NCBI GenBank assembly: GCA_028718445.1
Contig: JAQULY010000002.1
Coordinates: forward strand, 1 to 36,847
DNA: 36,847 nt
Source of the DNA: Kiritimatiellia bacterium
GTDB taxonomy: Bacteria; Verrucomicrobiota; Kiritimatiellia; RFP12; JAAYLN01
Direction of reading: 5' to 3'
Shown here: piece by piece, positions 17,801 to 25,800 of the stretch
Layout of the letters: every line of letters starts with the position of its first letter
How positions within the stretch are numbered: position 1 is the stretch's first letter
Notes under the pieces: generated by a model
Told to the model about the DNA's origin: nothing
Seen by the model: only the letters and a program-made list of their open reading frames with translations
Database searches by the model: none
Made by a program: the position numbers and the translations under genes

Positions 17801-18828
17801 CGGCGGTCATGCAGCCGGACGGGAGCTACCGCATGGGCTGGCCCAGCGGCTATGACACCTGGTCGGGCTGCCTAGGCTCCGCCAAGGGCTGGGGACCGTG
17901 GTACTACTACAATGTCGTCACGAAGCACGCGCAACAGTATAAAGCCGACACTTGGTATGCCGACTGCCATCCGGGCTTGTCCGACGGCATGTGCTTCAGC
18001 CCCCATCACGCACACCCGTTCCCCGCCGCGCTCGGACAGATCACGTTGGACTTCGGCGAGCGCGTCGCGCGGAACGTGAGCAAGGATTTCGGCATGCTGG
18101 GGGAAGGCTTCTGCGACCGGTTCTTCACCTTCAATACGCACGCTCTATGGTGCATCTACGTGCAGGCCGAGGACAGCGAGCCGGCCATTTTCCGCTACAC
18201 GCATCCGCAGTTCCCGCTGTTCAGCGGCACGTGTTCATATACGTGGGGCGGCGCCTGCGCGCGCTACACCAAGCTGCTGGGACTCGACCGCGTCTCGTTC
18301 GCGGACCATATGCGTTACATGCTGCTTTACGGCATGCGCTTCGACACCTTCGCAGCCCCGCTCTATGGCGATCCGGCGAGCTGGGGGCCCGGCGAGCGGG
18401 AGGAGCGCGACATCATCGCCCTGCGTCGGTGCGTACATCAGGACCTTGAGGATGCGGATTTCCGGGACCAGATCGGCCTAGGCACGCCGCCGGCCAAGAC
18501 CCAGGCCCGGATCTTCGTGCGCCGCGATCGAACCGGCGGCCTCATCACCATTTTCGACGCGCGCCCCGAAGCCGAAAAGACGGCGTTTCCGCTCTCTCTC
18601 AGACTGGTGCCGCACGGGCTCGCCGGCATTTCCCGTGCGGAGCTTTGTCTGCCGGGAGGGACCACGCAGGCCTTACCGTCGCCGGCTGTCACCGGCTGCG
18701 AAGCCGTGTTCCAGATTCCGAAGACCGACGCGCGAATGATGATCGTGAGGTTCTGCGGCGCTGCGAGGTCTCGCGAGGATGCCCTGACGAGAGCGCTGAA
18801 ACCCGCACAAGAAGGAGCCGCCCCGTGA
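14830..18828 (+). CDS. Secreted LamG - CBM9 - barrel glycoside-hydrolase-like protein (DUF6259 type)
   Basis: This 1332-residue protein has a signal peptide (cleavage near AGAADRP). Domains in order: a LamG/concanavalin-like lectin domain (about 27-245: LYLPFDGN, GAICFWAKP, ALDDFKVYDGPLS), a CBM9-type carbohydrate-binding domain (about 270-455: TAFRVAYTPQTLYVRVQC, FTDDAIELFIEP), and a large beta-sandwich plus barrel region (about 570-1300) of the DUF6259 type, with GWMFEGMNDRNT, GGRVGFYLNIGD, DTWYADCHPG and FGMLGEGFCDR. The acidic YADC and GEGFCD positions are plausible catalytic sites, which is inference. It is probably exported and acts on an extracellular or periplasmic polysaccharide. It starts 18 bp after the SUMF1 gene, and its TGA overlaps the next gene's GTG. 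An odd low-complexity insertion lies at residues 659-671. Confidence 0.8.
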   Translation: MKKTSRSVWIACACSALLTAVAGAADRPQVTLYLPFDGNVVPQVAAEKTGIAPVKPGNPARYADGVKGQAVLLGDNSLACPTAGNLTASQGAICFWAKPVDWDPQQPETVWRAFWTVSSRLSGEGRNDWISFWRYPESMSKAFDSAGAYNFAAQAESLDNMILDIKDWRRDVWRFFAMTWNRDGDVRLYQDGRCTGRRKRAPTAMSANLNHLLINGGGCALDDFKVYDGPLSDDEVTQAYLALADAARDRSAPGAAPTDATVIPSGPPRLTASPLPEAPKADGSDMDPAWSGCIEAGEVPTHGDRAWPANETAFRVAYTPQTLYVRVQCASRGAKPRVAVRDHDGPVFTDDAIELFIEPVAGTGRFYQFVANAIGARFEAFGADASWNGAWEAIPSVQEGSWTLTFAIPFATLGIEPATGMTVGFNLARDDRLGNQLQSWADLGGGAFANPGQFGRLVLGANAIGASGLGRVCRDRSGVVVQGQATNATGRPQSLRWLMTGTAGAEPFRFERTRELPPGAALDVVQTAAVTAPGAWVAWRSLLATGDTILYASPALRCPLLRLPVLGRAQEPLVLSNPFVRLVFDANTGQLLSLRHLATGHELLAGPPGPLFRLDTVNFQRHPLHFREDDVVALTPDLTTFRSAGVEPEFGAHGDADAGKQKSKIKNQESADAQVLTVVHQFEQGVTVTATVRLDADDPIAKWDIAVTNALPRRPRDGVIVHRVSYPMLAGLKAADADADQAAVLPLSAGRLVREPARNLVEAQDMGVPGWTSMSWMDLSGPQAGLYLASHDVRPVVQTILKAKGETGGRVSFSVTRWSVLWPGHAWTPRACSVGLHEGDWHWSADRYREWYYATVKPRPTPAWILAEDGWMFEGMNDRNTCQDLARTLTTARNKGINYIQSWQAPGHFNIPDIYGWYLANVYGGGERDFMAAIRDVHRRGGRVGFYLNIGDMEARMGTIMHQPQYRQKLSADTIERMPASDPISDGWLESAVMQPDGSYRMGWPSGYDTWSGCLGSAKGWGPWYYYNVVTKHAQQYKADTWYADCHPGLSDGMCFSPHHAHPFPAALGQITLDFGERVARNVSKDFGMLGEGFCDRFFTFNTHALWCIYVQAEDSEPAIFRYTHPQFPLFSGTCSYTWGGACARYTKLLGLDRVSFADHMRYMLLYGMRFDTFAAPLYGDPASWGPGEREERDIIALRRCVHQDLEDADFRDQIGLGTPPAKTQARIFVRRDRTGGLITIFDARPEAEKTAFPLSLRLVPHGLAGISRAELCLPGGTTQALPSPAVTGCEAVFQIPKTDARMMIVRFCGAARSREDALTRALKPAQEGAAP
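16806..16840 (+). repeat. AT-rich in-frame insertion inside the barrel gene
   Basis: An A-rich stretch with internal repeats (AATCAAGAATCAAGAATCC) encodes KQKSKIKNQES in the middle of otherwise GC-rich codons. It keeps the frame and falls in a loop between beta strands. It resembles dispersed short spacer repeats rather than native coding sequence. Confidence 0.55.
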
Positions 18829-19910
18829 AGAAGCCCATGACCACTCACGAACGGATGCAGCGCATGCTCGAACATCGCGAGGCGGATCGCGTGCCCGTGT
18901 TCGACGGGCCGTGGGCCGCCACGTTGGAGCGCTGGCACCGGGAAGGCCTGCCGGAGGACGTCCATTATGCGGATTACTTCGGACTGGACCGTTTCGAGGG
19001 TCTCGGGCTTGACAGCTCACCCCGCTACGAGACGCGCGTTCTGGAGAAGACGGAGGAGTACACGATTTCCACGACGCCGTGGGGAACCACCCAGAAGAAC
19101 TGGACACATGCGGGCGGCGTGCCGGAGTATCTGGATTTCAAGGTCGTGAGCCCGGAAGCATGGCGCGCGGCCAAGGAGCGCATGATCCCCTCGCGGAATC
19201 GGATCGCCTGGGCCAAGCTGAAGGCCGATTACCGGCGCTGGCGCGAGTCCGGCGCGTGGGTGAGTCTGGGATTCTGCTTCGGCTTCGACCTGACGCACTC
19301 CGCCCTTGTGGGAACGGAACGGGTGCTGATGGCCATGGTTGGAGATCCCGAGTGGCTGGTGGACATGTTCAATCACCAACTGGACGTGTGTATCGCCCTG
19401 GCCGAGAGTGTGCTGGTCGAGGGCTACGTGTTCGACGACATCAACTGGTGCGATGACATGGGGTACAAGGGGAAGCCGTTCTTCTCTCCCGGCATGTATC
19501 GCGAATTGCTCAAGCCCGTCCACAAGCGGGCCGTCGAGTGGGCACACTCCAAGGGAATGAAGGCGAGGCTGCATTCCTGCGGCGATATCCATACGCTCGT
19601 TCCGGACTTGATCGAGATCGGGATAGACATGCTGAATCCGATTGAGGTCAAGGCCGGCATGGATCCGATTGCCCTGAAACGCCAATATGGCGACCGGTTG
19701 GCCTTCCACGGCGGCCTCAACGTACTCCTCTACGATCACCCCGAACAGTTCTGGGCGGAAATGCGCCGCGTCATTCCGGTGATGAAACAAGGCGGCGGTT
19801 ACCTGATCGGTTCCGACCATTCGGTACCGCAGTCGGTGAGCTTGGAGACATTCCGTGAGTTCGTGCGGCTGGCGAAGGAACTGGGTGCGTACGAGCGTGT
19901 CACGGACTAG
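18825..19910 (+). CDS. Uroporphyrinogen-decarboxylase-like (URO-D) methyltransferase
   Basis: The 361-residue protein belongs to the URO-D superfamily: TTHERMQRMLEHREADRVPV at the N-terminus, YRELLKPVHKRAVEWAHSKGM, LHSCGDIHTLVPDLIEIGID and GGYLIGSDHSVPQSV near the end. The HSCGD motif is typical of the corrinoid-methyltransferase branch (MtaA/CmuA-like, zinc-binding) and not of heme-pathway HemE. In PVC genomes such genes are often scattered among glycan-degrading clusters, and a role in demethylating methoxy groups is possible but unproven. The start is GTG at 18825, which overlaps the preceding TGA as GTGA and has AAGGAG eight bases upstream; ATG 18837 is the alternative. It is translationally coupled to the preceding hydrolase. 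Confidence 0.85.
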   Translation: MKKPMTTHERMQRMLEHREADRVPVFDGPWAATLERWHREGLPEDVHYADYFGLDRFEGLGLDSSPRYETRVLEKTEEYTISTTPWGTTQKNWTHAGGVPEYLDFKVVSPEAWRAAKERMIPSRNRIAWAKLKADYRRWRESGAWVSLGFCFGFDLTHSALVGTERVLMAMVGDPEWLVDMFNHQLDVCIALAESVLVEGYVFDDINWCDDMGYKGKPFFSPGMYRELLKPVHKRAVEWAHSKGMKARLHSCGDIHTLVPDLIEIGIDMLNPIEVKAGMDPIALKRQYGDRLAFHGGLNVLLYDHPEQFWAEMRRVIPVMKQGGGYLIGSDHSVPQSVSLETFREFVRLAKELGAYERVTD

Positions 19911-19925
19911 CCGCCCAACGGAGAC

Positions 19926-21629
19926 ATGATGACGACAGAATACCTGAACGTGAAGCGTTTCGGCGCAAAGGGCAATGGGAAGACGGACGATACGCGCGCG
20001 ATTCAGAAAGCGCTGGATGCCGCATCCGACGCCACCATCACCCGACAGGACACGGACGCCATTCCTTATGTTAAAGGCATCCCCGCCCAGTGCGGCTATC
20101 ACTACCATTCCACAGGTCCGGAAGTCTTCTTTCCGCACGGCCACTACATCGTCACCGCGCCGCTCCTGCCGCGCAAGGCCCTGGCCTTGCGCGGCGAAGG
20201 CTATCCCTGGATCGAACAGAGGGACCCCGAACAGGACCTCGTTTACTCCGAGGAATCCATTCGTCAGAACTTCACCGGCCTGGCTTTCCACGGCGGTCGC
20301 ATGCACCTGAACCTCGGCAACCGTAACGAGGATAACGGCCTGGTCCGCATCGAGGACTGCAAGTTCTACGGCAGCAAGGAAACGGCCATCCGGATGCGGG
20401 AAAACAGCAACTCGACGGAACTGCTGGTTCTGCGCTGCCAGATAGTGGGGTGTGAACAAGCGGTCGTTTCCTGCACCGACATCGTCCACATCCGGGAAGG
20501 CTGGATCGCCGGCGGCTGCAGCGGCGACGGCGCCCAGATCGTCAACCGCAACATGGCGTTCCTGAGCCTGGAGAACCTTTGCCTGGTGCCGATCGTGAAC
20601 GGATACGATCAGCGTTGGATCGACAACCACGGCAACGTCGTGTGCCGCAATGTCCGCTTCGGCGGCGAGGAGGCCGGCTTCACACCCATCGTCAACTTCA
20701 GTAAGTACAGCCCGCTTCTGCTGGGAAATATGGTCGTCATGGACAGTTGCTGGATGGTCTGCGGACTCGGCAACGCCAAGCGACCGTGCGCCATCTCCTG
20801 CGAGGAGATCCCCAATCTGATCGAGGTGCGCAACTGCAACCTGGCGGGCATTCCTCCCGTGATGGTATCGCCCAAAATCTCCCCGAAGACCTACTTCAAG
20901 GTCAACCCCGGCATGGCTACGTACCGGTTCGAAGGCAACACCGGCGAACTGGCCGATCGGATTCCGGCCATGCTCAGGAAACCGCTGCTCCATCGTCCGC
21001 CACGGGCGCCCGCGCTTTCGGAGAGTGCCACGCGCGCCGCGGTTCGGCGCGCCAGAGCGGACTGGCATGATCGCCGGACCGGATTGCCGGATGTGCCGTA
21101 CGCGTGTGACGGGCACAAGCAGAGGGTCGCGCGGGGCGATTACGTGGACCTGTTGCCGCCGCGCTGCAAGTGGGATCTCGGCGATCTGATGGACGGCACC
21201 GCCGAGCGTAACAGCCGTTACTTTGCCCTGGCGCAGGAACCGGACGGCATGTTGGTTGTGCGTCGGGTAGATGGCCTGGCCGAAGGCTGGCCGCATATCC
21301 TCGTGCGCAATGCGGAAGTTGACCTGGACCGGTATCCCTACCTGACTTGGAGCCTGATTCAGACCGGGTCGCCAGCGGGAGTGTCCGCGCGGGTGATTGA
21401 CCAGTCCAGCGGCAGGGCGCTGATGCTGGCGAGTTCGCAAGTCAAGAACGCGAGTTACTTCGCCTGCAACCTGCGCGCGCTGCTCAATAGCAGCGGCAAG
21501 CACACACTGAATATCAAACTGTATGTTTCCGGACAGTACTTCGAAGGCGGCTCCAGACGGCTGGAAGACCGCCGCGGAGCCAAGCCGGGAGAATTCGCGG
21601 TGATACGTTTCTTGCGAGCTGAGAAGTAG
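19926..21629 (+). CDS. Pectate-lyase-superfamily (right-handed beta-helix) protein
   Basis: The 567-residue protein opens with YLNVKRFGAKGNGKTDDT, the hallmark of the Pectate_lyase_3 / GH28-like beta-helix group (FGAkGDGxTDDTxAIQxAi). It continues with short repeated strands rich in N, G and C (GRMHLNLGNRNED, RIEDCKFYGSKE, EVRNCNLAG) that fit helix coils up to about residue 345. The last 170 residues form a separate domain I do not recognise. No signal peptide is visible, which is unusual for a polysaccharide lyase and suggests either cytosolic action on oligosaccharides or a missed N-terminus. GGAG precedes the ATG at 19926, and a second ATG follows directly. It lies 15 bp after the URO-D gene. 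Confidence 0.75.
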   Translation: MMTTEYLNVKRFGAKGNGKTDDTRAIQKALDAASDATITRQDTDAIPYVKGIPAQCGYHYHSTGPEVFFPHGHYIVTAPLLPRKALALRGEGYPWIEQRDPEQDLVYSEESIRQNFTGLAFHGGRMHLNLGNRNEDNGLVRIEDCKFYGSKETAIRMRENSNSTELLVLRCQIVGCEQAVVSCTDIVHIREGWIAGGCSGDGAQIVNRNMAFLSLENLCLVPIVNGYDQRWIDNHGNVVCRNVRFGGEEAGFTPIVNFSKYSPLLLGNMVVMDSCWMVCGLGNAKRPCAISCEEIPNLIEVRNCNLAGIPPVMVSPKISPKTYFKVNPGMATYRFEGNTGELADRIPAMLRKPLLHRPPRAPALSESATRAAVRRARADWHDRRTGLPDVPYACDGHKQRVARGDYVDLLPPRCKWDLGDLMDGTAERNSRYFALAQEPDGMLVVRRVDGLAEGWPHILVRNAEVDLDRYPYLTWSLIQTGSPAGVSARVIDQSSGRALMLASSQVKNASYFACNLRALLNSSGKHTLNIKLYVSGQYFEGGSRRLEDRRGAKPGEFAVIRFLRAEK

Positions 21630-21735
21630 ATCTGTGACGATTACCTGATAATATGGGAATGCCTATGCGGATTTCCCGAATCCTGTACCCTGAACCCCAA
21701 CCACTGAAACCTGAATCCTTTTCTCGGAGCCCATC
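21630..21735. other. Intergenic spacer with short degenerate repeats
   Basis: No gene is seen here. The part at 21679-21720 carries the recurring unit CCTGAA / CCTGTACC (GAATCCTGTACCCTGAACCC, GAAACCTGAATCC), a low-complexity spacer of the same flavour as the in-frame insertion at 16806-16840. The fucosidase Shine-Dalgarno (CGGAG) is at its end. Confidence 0.5.
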
Positions 21736-22935
21736 ATGAGAACAACAGAGACAACCAACACCAACCAATCCTGGTTCCGCGACGCCGCATTCGGCCTGTT
21801 CATCCATTGGGGTGTATACGCCGTGCCGGGCCGCGGAGAATGGCTCATGCTGCAGGAGCGCGTGCCCTTGGACGACTACGTGAAACTGGCGCATCGCTTC
21901 AATCCGAAACGTTACGATCCCCGTGCCTGGGCGGCGCTGGCCAAGGAAGCGGGCATGGGATATATGGTGTTGACCACGCGGCACCATGATGGGTATTGCC
22001 TCTTCGACACGAAGACCACCGACTTCAACTCGGTCAAGACGGCTGCCCGGCGCGACCTGGTCGGGGAGTATGCGGCCGCGTGCCGTGAAGCCGGCATCAA
22101 GGTCGGGTTCTACTATTCGCTGGAAGACTGGCGATTTCCCATGCGCGGCGGCATGCAGGCCGACATGGCGCGCTGGCGCGAGAAGGTGGCTCGCGTCCAT
22201 GCGCAACTGGAAGAGCTGATGACGCAATACGGGCGCGTGGATCTGCTCTGGTACGATGGGGGTTTCTGCCTCAACGATGACTGGACCACGTCTCCCAATC
22301 CCACGACCGCCGAGCACTGGGACGCCGCCAGTCTGGATGCGATGATCCGACGCCATCAGCCGCGGATCCTGATCAACGACCGCTCGCATCTGCCCGAGGA
22401 CTTCACCACCTGCGAGCAGCACATCACGGCGGCCCCGCCGGGACGGCTGTGGGAATCGTGCTGGACCATGAACAACCACTGGGGGTACTTCCCCTCGGAC
22501 CCGTTGTGGAAGCCGACCAAGCAACTGGTGCAGATGCTCACCGCCTGTGCCACTGGCGGGGGAAACCTCATGCTGAACGTGGGGCCCAAACCCGATGGCA
22601 CGATCCCGGCGGCCTGTGTCAGGCGCCTGCGCGAGATCGGGCGCTGGCTGAAGGTCAATGGGGAAGCCATCCATGGGGTCGAGCGATCGGACTTCAACAC
22701 CGGCACGGCCGGCTGCGCGTCGGAGCGCGGCCGGACCCTTTATGTGTTCGTCCACTGGTGGCCGGGAAGCGTCCTGACCCTGCCGAAGGTTGACTTCGAG
22801 GTGAAGTCCGCGCGGATTCTCGGGTGTCCGCGCAAGGTGGTGTTGGAGCGCCAAGGCGGGCGGCTGCTGCTCAAGAACCTGCCCCAGCAGGCCCCGGATC
22901 GCCTGACGACCACGATTGCGTTGGAACGGGTGTAA
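21736..22935 (+). CDS. GH29 alpha-L-fucosidase
   Basis: The 399-residue protein matches GH29 retaining alpha-L-fucosidases: FGLFIHWGVYAVPGRGEW with the fucose-binding histidine, YMVLTTRHHDGYCLFDTK, KVGFYYSLEDWR, then GRVDLLWYDGG, whose Asp174 is the expected nucleophile, and LMLNVGPKPDGTIP near the end of the barrel. It hydrolyses terminal alpha-linked L-fucose from oligosaccharides. It is shorter than enzymes with an extra C-terminal carbohydrate-binding domain, ending soon after a small beta domain. No signal peptide is seen, so it is probably intracellular and works on imported fragments. Its presence gives the best clue that the neighbouring regulated genes target a fucose-containing glycan. 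Confidence 0.9.
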   Translation: MRTTETTNTNQSWFRDAAFGLFIHWGVYAVPGRGEWLMLQERVPLDDYVKLAHRFNPKRYDPRAWAALAKEAGMGYMVLTTRHHDGYCLFDTKTTDFNSVKTAARRDLVGEYAAACREAGIKVGFYYSLEDWRFPMRGGMQADMARWREKVARVHAQLEELMTQYGRVDLLWYDGGFCLNDDWTTSPNPTTAEHWDAASLDAMIRRHQPRILINDRSHLPEDFTTCEQHITAAPPGRLWESCWTMNNHWGYFPSDPLWKPTKQLVQMLTACATGGGNLMLNVGPKPDGTIPAACVRRLREIGRWLKVNGEAIHGVERSDFNTGTAGCASERGRTLYVFVHWWPGSVLTLPKVDFEVKSARILGCPRKVVLERQGGRLLLKNLPQQAPDRLTTTIALERV

Positions 22936-22953
22936 GAGGTAGCGAGTAAGCAA

Positions 22954-24003
22954 ATGAAGGTACATGTTTTCGAGGGTGCGTCGCGCGAGATGGGGCGCCA
23001 GTACGGCGAGACCTTGGCTGACAGGATTCGGCGCAATCTGAGTATCCTGGTCTGGCGGGAGGGCTATGAGCCTCTGCCGCGCGGACAGGCCGACTTCGAG
23101 TCATGGATACGCGACCAGGAGCGATTGATCGGCGATCACTGGCCCTGGATGCTGGAGGAGATGCGGGGCATTGCGCAGGGCGTGGGCGTGGACTACGCGG
23201 ACATTCTGCTTCTGAATCTGCGCGCCTGGCAATTCAACTTCTATGGGGCCAAGCCTGAGGCGTGCGCCTGCTCCAGTCTGGCGATCACGCTGGACGACGG
23301 TACGGTGGCCGCCGCCGGCGCACTGGACGATCCGCCGGACCTCTATTGCGGGCCGGTGCTCTTCGCGACGCCTGGCGGGCACCGTTTGCTGACGTTCCCA
23401 ATCAGCGGAACGGTTTGGGGCAACCGCGGCATCAACAGTGCCGGGTTGACCGTGGGAATTTCCTCGCAGATCCTGCCGGGCCTTGCCCGTCTGCCGCATG
23501 CGGTCAACCAGGACCTGGCGACGCGCGCTATCTACCAGACCTGCACGACGGTGGACGATGTCCGTCGGTTCTGTCAGAAACACCCCTTCACAATGAATCT
23601 GGTGTGCGTGGACGCCCGGGGCGGCATCCTGTGCCTGCAACACACCGCTGCCGGACCATTCGAACTGCCGGTCACGGATGGGTGGTGCGCCTTGACCAAT
23701 CACGTGGCCGACGACGGCTTCCTGTATTGGCTTACGCAACATGGCGTGAAGGAGTTTCCCGAGTCGCCGACCACGCGCGCCCGGCGCGGGCGGTTGCTCG
23801 CGTTCGCGCGCGAACGCAATGGGCGCTGTTCCCCGGATGAGGTGCGCCAATTTCTCTGCCGGAGGGACGATACCGATCCGGGAACGATCCACAACCGAGG
23901 CACGCTGGCGCTGACCTACGCCAACCCGCAAGCCCATCCGCACCGTTGTTGGGTTGCCGGCCCCGGCGAGCCGCTCGAACCCGTGGACGTGCCGCCCGGG
24001 TGA
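22954..24003 (+). CDS. C45-family autoproteolytic acyltransferase/hydrolase-like protein
   Basis: The 349-residue protein resembles the C45 family (isopenicillin N acyltransferase relatives, Ntn-hydrolase fold): a start with FEGASREMGRQYGE, then GVDYADILLLNLRAW, and EACACSSLAI. One of those cysteines should be the N-terminal nucleophile released by self-cleavage (Cys of the CxS type). SGTVWGNRGINSAGLTVGISS and NLVCVDARGG follow. Family members cleave or form amide bonds of acylated amino acids or peptides; many are uncharacterised. Here it could deacylate N-acyl sugars or amino acids freed from the glycan, but that is inference. It is 18 bp after the fucosidase and is the last gene before the cassette array. 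Confidence 0.8.
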   Translation: MKVHVFEGASREMGRQYGETLADRIRRNLSILVWREGYEPLPRGQADFESWIRDQERLIGDHWPWMLEEMRGIAQGVGVDYADILLLNLRAWQFNFYGAKPEACACSSLAITLDDGTVAAAGALDDPPDLYCGPVLFATPGGHRLLTFPISGTVWGNRGINSAGLTVGISSQILPGLARLPHAVNQDLATRAIYQTCTTVDDVRRFCQKHPFTMNLVCVDARGGILCLQHTAAGPFELPVTDGWCALTNHVADDGFLYWLTQHGVKEFPESPTTRARRGRLLAFARERNGRCSPDEVRQFLCRRDDTDPGTIHNRGTLALTYANPQAHPHRCWVAGPGEPLEPVDVPPG

Positions 24004-24146
24004 CGGCCGTGACCGGCGCCGCACCCGCCAGGTCTCACCTTGTATTTTACGCCGCCCGGGTCGGCTTGCCGCATTTGCATCATGCCGGAGCCGCCGCTTC
24101 AAGGGCCAGACGATATCTCTGCATTTCCAATTTCCTTTGCGTTCGC

Positions 24147-24283
24147 CGAATAACGTCCGCATTCAGGTTCGAGTGACATAGACGGGGACGTAGAGAAGGA
24201 GCCAGAGACGATCCCACTGTTGGCCGCCAGCGTACACGTCACACTCAGCCCGAGCGCAACGCCTGCGACTTGTGTTGTTCGGC
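24147..24283 (-). repeat. Candidate long attC at the distal end of the array
   Basis: The right core GTTCGGC at 24277 abuts the stop codon of the next gene, as at the other sites. The left core is probably AATAAC followed by GT at 24149-24156. Inner pairing is poor, so the length (about 137 bp) is uncertain. The remaining spacer back to 24003 shows no gene. Confidence 0.4.
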
Positions 24284-24808
24284 CTATGTGTTTACTTGCA
24301 CGAAGATCAGCAGCCGCTGGCTCGGAGAGAAAAGCCACATGGCTGCATCACTATCGCGCTGCAAATCGTCAACTGTTATGTAAAGATCCTTGCTTACCAT
24401 GAGCTGCTTCAGGAACGGAGCAGCCTGAGTCGCTTCGGTCCAGCGGGAGAGGAAAGCTAGCGCTGAACTCGTCTTCTCGTCAAACGGGCGTGCCAGCCAA
24501 ATCCGGCTGCTTCGGATTCGGTTGTTTGAGAGTATCTTGAAGACAGAATCAGTCACCTCCACCTGATAGGCTTTCAGGATTGTTCCATCCCCGTGAAAGC
24601 TGTCGCGATCCGTCTTGTCGAGCAGGACTCTTTGGACGACGACGCCATCAATTGGGAAGAAAGGGGTTTCGGGTGGCCATTTCGCCAGCGTCCGGTGCTT
24701 TGCATGTATGGCGATGCCGGTGGGCGCTATTAGCGCCCACCAGAACAAACCTGACAACGAAAAGAAGACCAGCAGAACCTTGCCTAGGATCCTCAAGCAA
24801 CGTTTCAT
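24284..24808 (-). CDS. Hypothetical membrane-anchored protein (cassette gene)
   Basis: A protein of 174 residues that I do not recognise. A single N-terminal membrane segment (about 8-35, rich in L, F and W) precedes a soluble part of mixed composition ending in LLIFVQVNT, so it is probably an inner-membrane-anchored protein facing the periplasm. The ATG at 24808 is chosen because AGAAGAG precedes it; the longer frame would begin inside the attC site. It is the most distal cassette of the array and next to the chromosomal glycan genes. Confidence 0.7.
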   Translation of the reverse strand: MKRCLRILGKVLLVFFSLSGLFWWALIAPTGIAIHAKHRTLAKWPPETPFFPIDGVVVQRVLLDKTDRDSFHGDGTILKAYQVEVTDSVFKILSNNRIRSSRIWLARPFDEKTSSALAFLSRWTEATQAAPFLKQLMVSKDLYITVDDLQRDSDAAMWLFSPSQRLLIFVQVNT

Positions 24809-24821
24809 ACTCTTCTCTTTG

Positions 24822-24897
24822 GCCGAACGGTCGGCATGAGCCACTCGGTAAAACGCGCGGCGCGTTTCACCGAGTAGGCTCCGTGCCGTGGTTAGCC
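24822..24897 (-). repeat. attC site
   Basis: Cores GCCGAAC (24822-24828) and GTTAGCC (24891-24897) flank a strong hairpin: GGCA, GAGCC, ACTCGGT and AAACGCGC pair with GCGTTT, ACCGAGT, GGCTC and TGCC, with single-base bulges. It belongs to the metallophosphoesterase cassette. Confidence 0.85.
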
Positions 24898-24974
24898 GGT
24901 TCTCGTGCCACCGGTCGCATCATTCCGACGCGACGTCCCGATGGGCTGCCGGCACGAACTCGGGCTCGGGGCCG

Positions 24975-25712
24975 TCACTGGGGCCCGGGCCCGGCTGTCA
25001 CACCTGTGCGCTCTTGGATCCACCACTCGACGTGTGGCATGTCGGTAGCGCGCGCCGCCTGAATTGCCGCGTCTACGTCCGGGAGTGTCCTTCGCAGTTC
25101 GAGCCGCAACGTCCGATTGCGCCACTCCGCAACGGCATACTCCGCCCACGGAGGGTTCTTCGGGGCGCCCACGCTACCCGGGTTCAGAATCGTGATGTCT
25201 CGATGGCGCCTGAGCATCTGCGTATGTGTGTGCCCGACCGCGATCACAGACGCCGCACATCCACAGAGAAGCCGGTCAACGTCACCTTCTGCAGTGGTAG
25301 CGGAGATGCTCTCTTCATTCGAGCTCGGCGACGCATGGAAGCACGCAAGATCTGCGCTGCCGGTAGGCATGCCAAGGCACAGCTCCGCGGTATGCGGTAG
25401 TGTGCGAAGGTACGCCAGATGCTCAGCGCCTACCTGAGCAGCACCCCACGACTGAATATCGGCTATGCGCCTGCCTCGCTCATCCTTGACGTTCCGGGGT
25501 CGGGGCGATAGCAGCCATGCATCCATATTGCCCAAGACGATGGAACCATGGAGTTCCCGCAGCCGAGAGATCACTTGGCTCGGCTGTGGACCGGACGTTG
25601 CGAGATCGCCAAGGCAGACTATCTTGTCGATCTCCTCGTTCGCCAGCTCGGCGAGAACGGCCTCTAGAGCGACCAGATTCCCGTGAATGTCCGAGAGAAT
25701 CCCGATGCGCAC
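24975..25712 (-). CDS. Metallophosphoesterase of the YfcE/DUF899-independent calcineurin type (cassette gene)
   Basis: The 245-residue protein shows the calcineurin-like phosphoesterase motifs in order: ILSDIHGN (metal ligands D8 and H10), CLGDLATSGPQP (D36), LGNMDAWLL (N62), a histidine in the ACFHASPS segment, VGHTHTQML and LNPGSVGAP. It should be a soluble two-metal phosphodiesterase or phosphatase; the closest groups are YfcE-like phosphodiesterases and the Ap4A-type or 2',3'-cNMP enzymes, and the substrate cannot be read from sequence. The start is GTG at 25712, immediately before the conserved RIGILSD, with GGGGGTAG upstream. About 75 bases separate its stop from the attC. Confidence 0.88.
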   Translation of the reverse strand: MRIGILSDIHGNLVALEAVLAELANEEIDKIVCLGDLATSGPQPSQVISRLRELHGSIVLGNMDAWLLSPRPRNVKDERGRRIADIQSWGAAQVGAEHLAYLRTLPHTAELCLGMPTGSADLACFHASPSSNEESISATTAEGDVDRLLCGCAASVIAVGHTHTQMLRRHRDITILNPGSVGAPKNPPWAEYAVAEWRNRTLRLELRRTLPDVDAAIQAARATDMPHVEWWIQERTGVTAGPGPQ

Positions 25713-25729
25713 GTTGCTACCCCCTGTTC

Positions 25730-25800
25730 ATGCTGCGCCCATGCCCACCGGACTCGCACGCTATCGCTCTGGAGTGGCGGGGGACGCGCCCCAATTCGCT
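25730..25800 (-). repeat. Degenerate attC candidate
   Basis: A site is expected here between two cassettes. GCGCCC-type left arm and a right end CCCAATTCGC (ATT in place of GTT) can be paired only imperfectly. The HAD gene's stop codon lies inside it, as in other cassettes. Confidence 0.3.

Noticed and set aside
19017-21503. 828-residue open frame on the minus strand
   Set aside because: It lies antisense to the URO-D and beta-helix genes, which have clear family motifs; such long shadows are usual in GC-rich DNA.
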